Notes: a model not told the origin generated them from the sequence alone. Shown: positions 30,811 through 39,195, counted from the stretch's first letter. The stretch: 64,000 bases of DNA from Caballeronia sp031450805 (GCF_031450805.1 NZ_JARTVY010000001.1:2666001-2730000); one strand, 5' to 3'. Translations and numbers: made by a program.

Positions 30811-32262
30811 ATGAGCCACGCTCCCCGCGCCGTGCTGCCGCGCATCTCCCACGACGAAGCGCCGACACCGCCGCTTCCCGGCCTTGCCCGCATCAACGAC
30901 TGGATGCGCCGCTACAGCTGGCTCGTCGCGATGACGGTGGCGATCGTCATCACAGTCGGCGGCCTCGTGATACTGGAGTCGGGGCGCATGCGAATCGCGG
31001 CCGAATATGAGACGGCGCTGGATGCCAAGAGCGCAACCGCCGACCTCTCCGCGCTCGCCGCCGATATCGCGACGCTGTCCGCGCAAGGACGCGCGTTCGC
31101 ACTGCAACCGGAACCGGCCTACAAGGCGCAATTCGAGCAAACGACGGCGCACGTGCGCCGCGCCCTCGCGACGCTCGATGCCTACTATCGACGCATCGGC
31201 GACGACACCGCGCTTGCCAGCTTCGCGCAGATCAGCGCTGCGGCGAACGAGGAGATCGAGCGAGGCGCCGCGCGGCTCGCGGCGCCCTCGCAGCCGGAAG
31301 CCCTGCCCGCATCCGACGACGCCACGCTCGGCGCGGCTCTCTCCCTGCTGCGTCTCAACGAGGAACAACGCGCCCAGCACGCACTCGATGCGAGCCGCGC
31401 CGATCAGCGCATCTCCACGCTTTGCGTCGGCGCGTTATGCGCGCTGAACATCGTGTTGTTCCTGCTGCTCTTTCGCAATCTCGGCATTCAGCTGGACAAG
31501 CAGGATCGCGTGCAGCGCGAGCTCATCACGCAGCAGGAAGAGCTGGATCAACTCGTCTTCGAGCGCACGCGGCAACTCGAAGCGCTCGCATGGCACCTGC
31601 AGTCCGTGAGCGAGAACGAGAAGACGGAACTGGCCCGCGAACTGCATGACGAGCTGGGTTCCATTCTCACCGCGAGCAAGATGGACGTCGCGTGGGTGCG
31701 CGGCAAGCTCCGCGAAACGGAACCGGCGATGGCCGAGAAACTCACGCGCGCCATCGGCAATCTCGATCAGGGCATCGCGCTCAAGCGGCGCATCATCGAA
31801 GACATGCGGCCGACCGTGCTCGCGAACTTCGGCCTTGTGACGGCGCTGCGTGCGCTCGTCGATGAAGCCGCGCAGCGCAACAACTGGACGGTGTCGTTCG
31901 ACTTGCCCGATGAAGACCCGAAGCTCGGCGAAGCCATCGAGATTGCGCTCTTCCGGGTCGCGCAGGAAACGCTGACGAACGCGGCGAAGTATGCGCGCGC
32001 GAGCAACATCAGCGTGGCGCTGACGATGGATCAGGCGACCGTGTCGCTGCATATCGCCGATGACGGCGTCGGCATCCGGCCGCAGGATTTGAAGCGGACG
32101 CACACGCACGGACTCGTCGGCATGCGGCAACGCGTGTCGGCACGCGGCGGGCGCTTCGAGATCGAGCGGGCGAAGCCGCATGGCACGAGCATTCACGTGT
32201 CGATGCCGCGCGAACGCGTCCATGACGACGCCGCGTTACCGCCGGCGCGTTCCGCCGCGTAG
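30811..32262 (+). CDS. Membrane sensor histidine kinase (HisKA_3, NarX/DegS type)
   Basis: A 483-residue kinase. Cytoplasmic N-terminus (1-38), membrane helix 1 (39-56), a ~145-residue periplasmic helical sensor, membrane helix 2 (203-222), a short coiled coil, HisKA_3 dimerisation domain with His279 in ARELHDELGS, and a HATPase domain (QETLTNAAKYARA N-box; ADDGVGI; HGLVGMRQRV G2-type box). HisKA_3 kinases normally pair with NarL-type regulators, and one lies 1.4 kb away on the opposite strand. The signal sensed is unknown. Confidence 0.9.
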   Translation: MSHAPRAVLPRISHDEAPTPPLPGLARINDWMRRYSWLVAMTVAIVITVGGLVILESGRMRIAAEYETALDAKSATADLSALAADIATLSAQGRAFALQPEPAYKAQFEQTTAHVRRALATLDAYYRRIGDDTALASFAQISAAANEEIERGAARLAAPSQPEALPASDDATLGAALSLLRLNEEQRAQHALDASRADQRISTLCVGALCALNIVLFLLLFRNLGIQLDKQDRVQRELITQQEELDQLVFERTRQLEALAWHLQSVSENEKTELARELHDELGSILTASKMDVAWVRGKLRETEPAMAEKLTRAIGNLDQGIALKRRIIEDMRPTVLANFGLVTALRALVDEAAQRNNWTVSFDLPDEDPKLGEAIEIALFRVAQETLTNAAKYARASNISVALTMDQATVSLHIADDGVGIRPQDLKRTHTHGLVGMRQRVSARGGRFEIERAKPHGTSIHVSMPRERVHDDAALPPARSAA

Positions 32263-32433
32263 GACGATGCCGACGAGAAGTACGGACGCCGCTGACGAGA
32301 AAAACGCATGTGTGCCTACAGCGGAGGCCGACCTGCATTTTTTATGATTGTTACCACCGGTGAGGCCCACGCAACGATCAGCGGCCAATCCAGACACGAT
32401 CAACCACGCCATTTCACATCAAGGGGAATGAAT

Positions 32434-32568
32434 ATGACTCGAATCATCGCCATGCTGCTGATCGCCGGCACGGCCGCGCTCGCGGGCTGCAACACCATCT
32501 CGGGCGCGGGCCAGGATATTTCGAAGGGCGGCCAAGCTATCCACAACTCGGCCGAAGAGCATAAGTAA
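32434..32568 (+). CDS. Entericidin-type small lipoprotein
   Basis: A 44-residue lipoprotein. MTRIIAMLLIAGTAALAGC is a signal peptide with lipobox LAGC, and the mature part NTISGAGQDISKGGQAIHNSA is the entericidin EcnA/EcnB sequence. I choose ATG 32434 because AAGGGG lies 8 bases upstream; the ATG at 32428 is too close. In enteric bacteria entericidin B is a stationary-phase bacteriolytic lipoprotein; no antidote partner is seen next to it here. A terminator-like hairpin follows. Confidence 0.88.
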   Translation: MTRIIAMLLIAGTAALAGCNTISGAGQDISKGGQAIHNSAEEHK

Positions 32569-32612
32569 GCCGGTCGCGGTTACGAGCTTGTTCGGCCAGT
32601 AGCTTCTAAGTT

Positions 32613-32645
32613 CCCGCCGCCTTGCGCGGCGGGCATTGATTTTTT
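32613..32645 (+). terminator. Terminator-like hairpin after the entericidin gene
   Basis: CCCGCCGC and GCGGCGGG pair over 8 bp; a T-run (32640-32645) begins 6 bases after the stem, so this is a weaker than usual intrinsic terminator. Confidence 0.55.
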
Positions 32646-32732
32646 GCGCCGTTGGGCTCCAAACCAAGGCTGTCTAATTCGCTTCGACGACACGCCTTGA
32701 GGCGACCGAGCGAAGCCTGTGACACTGGTTGG

Positions 32733-33617
32733 TCACGGCACGACAACGGAGGTCAGGAACGACCGGCACGCTTCATAAAACTGCATGCCCAGCTTGTATT
32801 CCTTCGAGCTATCGGCTCCCCGAAGCATCGAGCCTATTTCAGTCAGATCGATTTGGTGATCGCCGGCAAAAAGCAAACGCCGTATCGCGTTGGCGAGCAG
32901 CAATTCTTTTTCATTACCGACAGAAGAAGCGAGCTTCTCATAAGGGATGGTCGAAGCGTTTAGAAATGGCGGAGTGGCTAAGAATGGAATGGTCACGTTT
33001 GCGACCAGTCTCCCACTCGCTATCCAATCCCGATAAAGAATGTCCACTGCCGTTCTGACGTCGCAGCTCTCCGCGAAGAGCTGACGCAACACTTGCTTCC
33101 CCTTCGGAGTCACAATGTAGCTGGCGGCGCAATATGCGTACACGCCGCGGGCATCGATGATACTCACGCTCCGAAATTGATGCCTGAGGTCAGCTGAAAT
33201 ATCGGTCCGCACCCGATCTCTCATCTGAGTTTCGCTTAACGAAAGTAGAAACGGGGCCTGCGGGCTGAACGAGACACAGTCCAGGAACAGAACGTCGCAG
33301 TTCGGGTGGTTCTGAACGAATGCGTCCAGGGTTAACTGATTGACAAGTTCCGGAAAGTGACGACTAAGCTCGACTTCATCCTCCAGTACGAGTAAGGCTG
33401 AAGCATCGCCGGACGTCGAAATGGCTTCGAAATGAGATTGCCTACACGCCCATACACTGTTCTCGGCGATGTTGGTGAACGGTCCTCTGGCACTAAAACC
33501 AGAGATTACCCATCGCTTAATTTTTGAAAGAATCGCTGAATTTTTCCGCGATCTTAAGCAGGGGCTTTCCTTATCTTCAACCCGCGTCCGGCGGGAGTCG
33601 TCCCCTTCCGGAGTCAA
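32733..33617 (-). CDS. Glycosyltransferase family 25-like protein, apparently lacking its normal N-terminus
   Basis: An open frame of 294 codons. NSVWACRQSHFEAI followed by LLVLEDEVEL matches the GT25 (lipo-oligosaccharide glycosyltransferase) 'GC..SH...W' and 'VLEDD' motifs, and GVYAYCAASYIVTPKGKQVL matches the later 'aYlis..gA' segment. Usual members start with 'VINL..R..R' about 80-100 residues before the SH motif; here only ~60 codons precede it, and the first ~14 lie inside the EamA gene in another frame, so the 5' part seems lost. No good ATG, GTG or ribosome site lies near the conserved part. Base composition is clearly lower in GC than neighbouring genes, which points to transfer. May be a pseudogene. 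Confidence 0.5.
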   Translation of the reverse strand: MTPEGDDSRRTRVEDKESPCLRSRKNSAILSKIKRWVISGFSARGPFTNIAENSVWACRQSHFEAISTSGDASALLVLEDEVELSRHFPELVNQLTLDAFVQNHPNCDVLFLDCVSFSPQAPFLLSLSETQMRDRVRTDISADLRHQFRSVSIIDARGVYAYCAASYIVTPKGKQVLRQLFAESCDVRTAVDILYRDWIASGRLVANVTIPFLATPPFLNASTIPYEKLASSVGNEKELLLANAIRRLLFAGDHQIDLTEIGSMLRGADSSKEYKLGMQFYEACRSFLTSVVVP

Positions 33618-34527
33618 ACCAGAACGACAAGCTCACGCTGATCAGAATGACGACGGTGGCAACGACCGTCCATTGCGTGATCACCTCGCCGAGCAGCACC
33701 GCCCCCAGCAGCACCGCGACGATCGGGTTCACATAGAGGCAACTCGTCGCGATGATCGTGCTCGTATGGCGGATCAGGAAGTTGTAAGCGACGTACGCGG
33801 CCATCGATCCGATCACGACGAGATACAGAAACGACACGCCCGCGCCGGGTCCCACATGCGTGACACGCTCGCCCGCCAGGAACGCGATGCCCGTCGCGAT
33901 CAGACCGCCGAGGCCGATCTGCAGCGCAGTCGACATCAGCAGATCGGACGGCTGCCGCAGCCGCCCAGCGAGATGTGCGCCGCCCGCCCAGAAGATTGCG
34001 GCGCAGAGGATCGCGAGCGTGCCGTGCGTCGAACCGGGCGAAGGGTCGCCATGATTCAGCACGACGATGCCGACGAGCCCCAGCGCCACTGCGAACCACT
34101 CCCCTTTCGCCACGCCCCGGCCGGCGAGCGCGGTGAAGATCGTCGCAAAGAGCGGCACGGTCGCCACCATCACCGCCGCCGTGCCGGTGCCGACCGTGCG
34201 CATGCCGTAAGCCATCATCCCGCTCGACAGACCCTCGAGCAAGGTGCCGACGATCGCCGCGTTGCGCACTTCCTGCGCGTTCGGCAGCACCGCCTTGCGA
34301 TGCATGCCGATGGCGAACAGCCCGATGCCCGCGAACAGATTGCGCAGCCCGCCGAGCATCAGCGGCGGAAACGATTCGAGCGCCAGATGTATCCCGAGAT
34401 AGGTCGATCCCCAGACGAGATACACGACAGCGAGCGCGAGCACGACTTGTCCCCTGAAGGAGCGAGGCGCGCGAAACGGAAAGCGATCGGGAAACGAGAA
34501 CGGCAGACGCGGCGTGGAAGTGGACAT
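33577..34527 (-). CDS. EamA/DMT family transporter
   Basis: A 316-residue membrane protein with ten hydrophobic helices and two EamA repeats, as in drug/metabolite exporters of the YedA/RhaT-like group. VYLVWGSTYLGIHLALESFPPL marks the first repeat and LYVNPIVAVLLGAVLLGE (the signature of the second repeat) the last. The start at 34527 is supported by GGAG 7 bases upstream; a longer frame upstream (to 34761) is Arg-rich and not membrane-like. Its 3' end overlaps the lower-GC GT25-like frame. Substrate unknown. Confidence 0.85.
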   Translation of the reverse strand: MSTSTPRLPFSFPDRFPFRAPRSFRGQVVLALAVVYLVWGSTYLGIHLALESFPPLMLGGLRNLFAGIGLFAIGMHRKAVLPNAQEVRNAAIVGTLLEGLSSGMMAYGMRTVGTGTAAVMVATVPLFATIFTALAGRGVAKGEWFAVALGLVGIVVLNHGDPSPGSTHGTLAILCAAIFWAGGAHLAGRLRQPSDLLMSTALQIGLGGLIATGIAFLAGERVTHVGPGAGVSFLYLVVIGSMAAYVAYNFLIRHTSTIIATSCLYVNPIVAVLLGAVLLGEVITQWTVVATVVILISVSLSFWFDSGRGRLPPDAG

Positions 34528-34788
34528 GCTCACTCCGCGAAAGCCGCGTTGCGCGTGGCGCATGCGGAAACGGCCGAAGAACGCGAAGTGCGACGCCCGC
34601 ACGACGGTGCAGGACGATGAAGACACAGCGGCATGACGAAGCGAACGAAGTGCGGTCGAGAGGCGAACGAGGACAGGCAAACGGCGAGCGGCGGCGGTCG
34701 CGAAACCGCGCTTCGGGTAACTACCTAAAACGCGGCGCCCGCCATTATGCAGGAACGGCACCGCGCGAAGCGGGCTATTTCGGGATGG
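34528..34788. other. Upstream region between EamA and thiC leader
   Basis: A ~260-base stretch before the thiC promoter. Frames here are Arg-rich and lack ribosome sites; no gene or RNA was recognised. It must hold the EamA promoter, which was not identified. Confidence 0.4.
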
Positions 34789-34818
34789 TTGTCAACGCAC
34801 CACGGTGCGGTGTATCGT
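34789..34818 (+). promoter_or_regulatory. Candidate thiC promoter with internal dyad
   Basis: TTGTCA (34789-34794), an 18-base spacer and TATCGT (34813-34818), just before the TPP riboswitch. The spacer contains CGCACC-AC-GGTGCG (34797-34810), a dyad with perfect 6-base arms that could bind a repressor or be chance. Confidence 0.4.
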
Positions 34819-34830
34819 GGCGGCTGCTAA

Positions 34831-34951
34831 CGCGGGGGTCCTGCGCTGCACATCGCGATTTCGAATTGGCGTCACCGGTCGAATCGCCCGTGCCACGTGG
34901 GTGAGAAATACCCTTTGAACCTGATCTGGATAATGCCAGCGCAGGGAAGCG
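34831..34951 (+). ncRNA. TPP riboswitch (thi-box) controlling thiC
   Basis: The conserved thi-box core is unmistakable: a G-rich opening (GCGGGGGTCCTGCGC), then TGAGAAATACCC followed by TTTGAACCTGATCTGGATAATGCCAGCGCAGGGA at 34902-34946 (given in halves: TTTGAACCTGATCTGGATAA, TGCCAGCGCAGGGA). This aptamer binds thiamine pyrophosphate and lowers thiC expression. It lies about 150 bases before the thiC ATG, so control could be at transcription or by sequestering the ribosome site; no obvious U-tract terminator is seen, which favours translation control. Confidence 0.95.
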
Positions 34952-35099
34952 TTCGGGCACTGCGGCTTTGACAAGACCTTCCGCCGCATCTTCAGCGCCC
35001 GCACCTTTCCATCTCGTTCCTCCCTGTTTAGCTCCTGAGTCAGCCGGGCTTCCTCATGCTCGCGCTGAAATTTTCGTCCCTGCAGGAGACATACAGCAC

Positions 35100-37031
35100 A
35101 TGAATGCCAATCCGAAGTTTCTGTCCGAAAACGCCGTCGTCGATGCGGCCGCCATCGCGCCGCTGCCCAACTCGCGCAAGGTCTACGTGAGCGGCTCGAC
35201 GCCGGACATCCGCGTGCCGATGCGCGAAATCACGCAGTCGGACACGCCCGACGGCTTCGGCGGCGAGAAGAATCCGCCGGTGTACGTGTACGACACGTCG
35301 GGTCCGTACACCGATCCCGACGCGCGCATCGACATCCGCTCGGGCCTGCCCGCGCTGCGCGCCGGCTGGATCGACAAGCGCGGCGACACGGAGGAGCTCG
35401 CAGGCTTGTCGAGCGAATTCGGCCGCGAGCGCGCCGCCGATCCGAAGACCGCCGAGCTGCGCTTTCCCGGCCTGCATCGCAAGCCGCGCCGCGCACGCGA
35501 CGGCAATAACGTCACGCAGATGCACTACGCACGCGCCGGCATCGTCACGCCGGAGATGGAGTTCATCGCGATCCGCGAGAACCAGCGCCGCGCCGAGTAT
35601 CTCGAGAGCCTGAAGGCGAGCGGCCCGAACGGCGAGAAGCTCGCGCAGATGATGGGCCGCCAGCATCCCGGCCAGGCGTTCGGCGCGGCGGCGTTCGGCA
35701 AGGACGCGCTGAAGGCGATCACGCCCGAGTTCGTGCGCGAGGAAGTCGCGCGCGGCCGCGCGATCATCCCGGCGAACATCAATCACCCGGAGAGCGAGCC
35801 GATGATCATCGGCCGCAACTTCCTCGTGAAGATCAACGCGAACATCGGCAATTCGGCGGTGACGTCATCGATCGGCGAGGAAGTCGACAAGATGACGTGG
35901 GCCATCCGCTGGGGCGGCGACACGGTGATGGACCTGTCGACCGGCAAGCATATCCACGAGACGCGCGAGTGGATCATCCGCAATTCGCCGGTGCCGATCG
36001 GCACCGTGCCGATCTACCAGGCGCTGGAGAAGGTCAACGGCAAAGCCGAAGACCTCACGTGGGACATCTTCCGCGACACGCTGATCGAGCAGGCCGAGCA
36101 AGGCGTCGATTACTTCACGATCCACGCCGGCGTGCGGCTGCAGTACGTGCCGCTGACGGCGAACCGCATGACGGGCATCGTGTCGCGCGGCGGATCGATC
36201 ATGGCGAAGTGGTGCCTCGCGCATCACAAGGAGAGCTTCATCTACGAGCACTTCGAAGACATCTGCGAAATCATGAAGCAATACGATGTCTCGTTCTCGC
36301 TCGGCGATGGCCTGCGTCCCGGCTCGATCTACGACGCCAACGACGAAGCCCAGCTCGGCGAACTGAAGACGCTCGGCGAGCTGACGCAGATCGCGTGGAA
36401 GCATGACGTGCAGGTGATGATCGAAGGTCCGGGCCATGTGCCGATGCAGCTCATCAAGGAGAACATGGACCTGCAGCTGCAATGGTGCGACGAGGCGCCC
36501 TTCTATACGCTCGGACCCTTGACGACGGACATCGCACCGGGCTACGACCACATCACGTCGGGCATCGGCGCTGCGATGATCGGCTGGTTCGGCACCGCGA
36601 TGCTCTGCTATGTCACGCCGAAGGAGCACCTCGGCCTGCCGAACAAGGACGACGTGAAGGAAGGCATCATCACCTACAAGCTCGCGGCGCACGCGGCCGA
36701 TCTGGCCAAGGGTCATCCGGGCGCCCAGGTGCGGGACAACGCGCTATCGAAGGCGCGCTTCGAATTCCGCTGGGAAGACCAGTTCAATCTGGGCCTCGAT
36801 CCGGACAAGGCGCGCGAATTCCACGATGAAACGCTGCCCAAGGATTCGGCCAAGGTCGCGCATTTCTGCTCGATGTGCGGGCCGCATTTCTGCTCGATGA
36901 AGATCACGCAGGACGTGCGCGACTTCGCGGCGAAGCAAGGCGTCAGCGAAACCGATGCGCTTACGCACGGCATGCAGACGAAGGCGATCGAGTTCGTGAA
37001 GAAGGGCGCGGAGATTTATCAGCCGACTTGA
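35100..37031 (+). CDS. thiC: Phosphomethylpyrimidine synthase ThiC
   Basis: A 643-residue radical-SAM enzyme that converts aminoimidazole ribotide to the hydroxymethylpyrimidine phosphate half of thiamine. The family-specific [4Fe-4S] motif CSMCGPHFC (CX2CX4C) has Cys at 590, 593 and 598, near the C-terminus as expected. NINHPESEPMIIGRNFLVKINANIGNS (shown in part as NFLVKINANIGNS), GNSPVPIGTVPIYQAL-type and RPGSIYDANDEAQ segments are classic. AGGAGA lies 10 bases before the ATG at 35100; the longer frame from 34968 would run through the leader. A terminator follows. Confidence 0.97.
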   Translation: MNANPKFLSENAVVDAAAIAPLPNSRKVYVSGSTPDIRVPMREITQSDTPDGFGGEKNPPVYVYDTSGPYTDPDARIDIRSGLPALRAGWIDKRGDTEELAGLSSEFGRERAADPKTAELRFPGLHRKPRRARDGNNVTQMHYARAGIVTPEMEFIAIRENQRRAEYLESLKASGPNGEKLAQMMGRQHPGQAFGAAAFGKDALKAITPEFVREEVARGRAIIPANINHPESEPMIIGRNFLVKINANIGNSAVTSSIGEEVDKMTWAIRWGGDTVMDLSTGKHIHETREWIIRNSPVPIGTVPIYQALEKVNGKAEDLTWDIFRDTLIEQAEQGVDYFTIHAGVRLQYVPLTANRMTGIVSRGGSIMAKWCLAHHKESFIYEHFEDICEIMKQYDVSFSLGDGLRPGSIYDANDEAQLGELKTLGELTQIAWKHDVQVMIEGPGHVPMQLIKENMDLQLQWCDEAPFYTLGPLTTDIAPGYDHITSGIGAAMIGWFGTAMLCYVTPKEHLGLPNKDDVKEGIITYKLAAHAADLAKGHPGAQVRDNALSKARFEFRWEDQFNLGLDPDKAREFHDETLPKDSAKVAHFCSMCGPHFCSMKITQDVRDFAAKQGVSETDALTHGMQTKAIEFVKKGAEIYQPT

Positions 37032-37044
37032 GGCACTCATCTGG

Positions 37045-37079
37045 CGGCCCGTCGCATGTCCATTGCGGCGGGCCGTTTT
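37045..37079 (+). terminator. Intrinsic terminator after thiC
   Basis: CGGCCCGTCGC (37045-37055) pairs with GCGGCGGGCCG (37065-37075) with one mismatch and a 9-base loop, followed by TTTTG. Confidence 0.8.
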
Positions 37080-37526
37080 GTCCCCTTTCATGCACCGCGC
37101 CACTATTGCCACTAATAGTTGCACGGATGCGATTGGGGCGTATCGATAGCGGTCAGCGAGCGCATTCGTTCCACGCACAAGAGCCAACGCACGGAAGGTC
37201 CCGGACAGCCCGCCCTCTCCTATGTCTCAAGAATCAAAAGCAGCCTTAAAGGCTTACATGACTAAGCGATTTCCGCTGCGCCAACGATTCCTTTCATGGC
37301 ATACCACTTGTTATAACCCGTTCAGGCGAGGCTCCTGCTCGGTTGCGGACAACTATTGCACCGTAACAAGCATCATTATTTACCATAGGACCGCAAAAGA
37401 ACGCTCGATTTTATTTCCGTTACTTGCGACAAGTCAGGCGCATGATAATAGTTCCGCGGCACGACAGCTTCTCTGTCTTCCGGAGTCCATCTAACATGCT
37501 AGCCCTGTCGATATCCTTCCAATTCC
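37080..37526. other. Lower-GC intergenic DNA without a recognised gene
   Basis: About 450 bases of visibly lower GC content than the flanking genes. No frame has both a ribosome site and protein-like composition. It borders the remnant at 37527-38100 and looks like part of the same acquired or decayed segment. Direct or inverted repeats that would mark an insertion sequence were not seen. Confidence 0.5.
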
Positions 37527-37850
37527 TTACCTCCGTTCGTAGATGGAAGCTACTAATACTGAAGAATAGAGGAATTGGCTACCATCTTGTCCAAGCGGCT
37601 CAATCGACCCTCCGAATTCAAGACCAGACTGCTTGTCTTGGTAGAAACGCCCCGGCTCACCATCTCCAGAGACGCAGGGTAAAAGGTTCCGCTCTTCGGC
37701 CAAATCATCCTTAGGTGCGCGGAAATACACTTTGACCATGTAATAATCCAGGCCCTCGATTCTGTAAATAGCGAGGGGATACTCGGACGCCTTGCATCCA
37801 GGCAGGAGCAACAGCAAGATGGTGAAGAAAAGACATCTAAGTCGCCTCAT
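37527..37850 (-). CDS. Orphan hypothetical lipoprotein
   Basis: A 107-residue predicted lipoprotein: MRRLRCLFFTILLLLLPGC is a signal peptide with lipobox LPGC (Cys 19). The mature part is rich in Tyr, Asp and Glu (YRIEGLDYYMVKVYFRAPKD) and has no recognised domain. GAGAGAGG precedes the ATG at 37850. Its first 14 bases overlap the end of the upstream remnant, as in a coupled gene pair. Small periplasmic lipoproteins that follow lipase-type toxin genes are often immunity proteins; that role is only a hypothesis here. Lower GC than the region average. Confidence 0.55.
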   Translation of the reverse strand: MRRLRCLFFTILLLLLPGCKASEYPLAIYRIEGLDYYMVKVYFRAPKDDLAEERNLLPCVSGDGEPGRFYQDKQSGLEFGGSIEPLGQDGSQFLYSSVLVASIYERR

Positions 37851-38100
37851 GCATCCTCTCTCTGATGAAACGTCCCATAATGGCCCATGCACTGTCGCCT
37901 TCTTTGAGACGCGTTTTAAGCGCTCTAAGGGTATCCGCGTGATTCACTGCAACGGTTTCGTTGATATCTGGAAAGCGTTGAACCGCAGTCCCATACGTTG
38001 GATCGGGGCCTCTGTCAGAGCTTGGTGTACGCATCACGTCCCATTGTCCGCTAGTTGCTTCCACGGCGACAGCGTCGAGTTTAATAACTGCAGTTCTTGA
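37837..38100 (-). pseudogene. C-terminal remnant of an unidentified, possibly effector-type, protein
   Basis: An open frame of ~88 codons with no ATG at its head; reading from about 38100 it gives AVIKLDAVAVEATSGQWDVM then RTPSSDRGPDPTYGTAVQRF, and ends with IMGRFIRERMHEAT. The composition is protein-like rather than chance. Just upstream, another frame reads LNFAELLLKGEVMGSLKN before a stop, so the gene may be frameshifted as well as truncated. It ends inside the start of the lipoprotein gene. Tandem placement of a toxin C-terminus and a lipoprotein recalls type VI lipase effector/immunity pairs, but I could not identify the family with confidence. Confidence 0.35.
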
Positions 38101-38298
38101 GGCTCCCCATTACCTCGCCTTTGAGCAGTAACTCTGCAAAATTAAGTGCTCATAGTCAGTTATCTCCGTCGACTTACTCAACCATGCGGACCTCCAGGCA
38201 CCTTTCCTGCTCATCACCCTATGAACCGGCGAGCCTATGCGGCGCCGTTCCGTGCGAGCCGCAGCCGTTTCATCTCATCATCGTATTGGAGAGTCGAC

Positions 38299-38511
38299 AT
38301 GAAAAACATCAAACAAATCGGCGCCGCTGCAATGGTCGTAGCACTTCTGGCCGGCGTGACCGGCTGCGACAGCATGACCACCCGTCAGCGCGATACCGCG
38401 ATCGGCGCGGGCGTCGGCGCAGCGGGCGGGGCGGTGATCGGCGGCAGCGCGCTTTCGACGCTCGGCGGCGCGGCGGTCGGCGGGATCATCGGCAATCAGG
38501 TCGGCAAGTAA
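38299..38511 (+). CDS. Glycine-zipper lipoprotein (OsmB-like)
   Basis: A 70-residue outer-membrane-type lipoprotein. Signal peptide with Cys 23 in GVTGC, then a Gly/Ala zipper of two segments: AIGAGVGAAGGAVIGGSALS and GGAAVGGIIGNQVGK, the glycine-zipper 2TM motif of OsmB/SlyB-type proteins. TTGGAGAG lies 6 bases before the ATG. Members of this family respond to osmotic or envelope stress; function here is inferred only from similarity. Confidence 0.85.
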   Translation: MKNIKQIGAAAMVVALLAGVTGCDSMTTRQRDTAIGAGVGAAGGAVIGGSALSTLGGAAVGGIIGNQVGK

Positions 38512-38697
38512 CGAGCCTTATACGAGCGGCGCGACGGGTCCTGACCGCGCCGCTGTTTCAGACCTGTTACAAGACGCGGTTCCAGCGATACTTTTTCACG
38601 TGCGCTCAGGCGCGTATCGCAAAACGATCGAGTAAGCTCCTCTGAAAGGACCCGCCTGAGTCAAGAGTCCGGCAAGCCGCACGCAAGGAGCAGCACC

Positions 38698-39195
38698 ATG
38701 AGTCCCGCCCGCATCATCAACAGACACAAGGCCACCGTCGCCGCGATCGCTGCCGGAGCGTTCGTCAGCGGATGCTATTACCCGCCCTATCCGGATTATC
38801 CCGGCGCCTATTACTCGACCGTGCCCACGGCGTATGCGCAACGCGAATTCGCGTTGCCCGCACAGGGCGCGTCCGGCGCATCGGCGGCGACGGTGCCCGG
38901 AGCGACATACTCGACCGCGCAGGTGCCGATGACGGAGTACTACGCGGTGCCCGCTTACCCGTCGTATCCGTATTACGCGCCTTATCCTGCTTATGCGGCG
39001 TACCCCGCCTATTACGGCTATCGTTATCCGGCGATATCCATCGGGTTCGGATACTGGGGCGGCGGATGCTGCTGGGGCGGCGGGCACGGGTGGCACGGCG
39101 GCGGGCATGGCGGCGGTGGCTGGCATGGCGGCGACAGCGGGTGGCACGGCGGCCGCGGCGGCTACGGCGGCGGTCACGGCGGCGGCCGACACTGA
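38698..39195 (+). CDS. Tyr/Pro-rich lipoprotein with Gly/His-rich tail
   Basis: A 165-residue predicted lipoprotein (signal peptide, lipobox VSGC, Cys 26). The middle consists of repeated YP-type units (CYYPPYPDYPGAYY; YAVPAYPSYPYYAPYPAYAA), and the last ~55 residues are Gly/His/Trp-rich (GGGHGWHGGGHGGGGWHGGD) with a double Cys (GGCCWGG). The tail could bind divalent metals; the Tyr/Pro part is likely surface exposed and extended. Homology beyond composition was not recognised. AAGGAG precedes the ATG at 38698. Confidence 0.75.
   Translation: MSPARIINRHKATVAAIAAGAFVSGCYYPPYPDYPGAYYSTVPTAYAQREFALPAQGASGASAATVPGATYSTAQVPMTEYYAVPAYPSYPYYAPYPAYAAYPAYYGYRYPAISIGFGYWGGGCCWGGGHGWHGGGHGGGGWHGGDSGWHGGRGGYGGGHGGGRH

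Noticed and set aside
37222..37494. A 90-codon plus-strand frame in the lower-GC gap
   Set aside because: No ribosome site, no domain, unusual Cys/Tyr/His mixture and no continuity with neighbouring genes.
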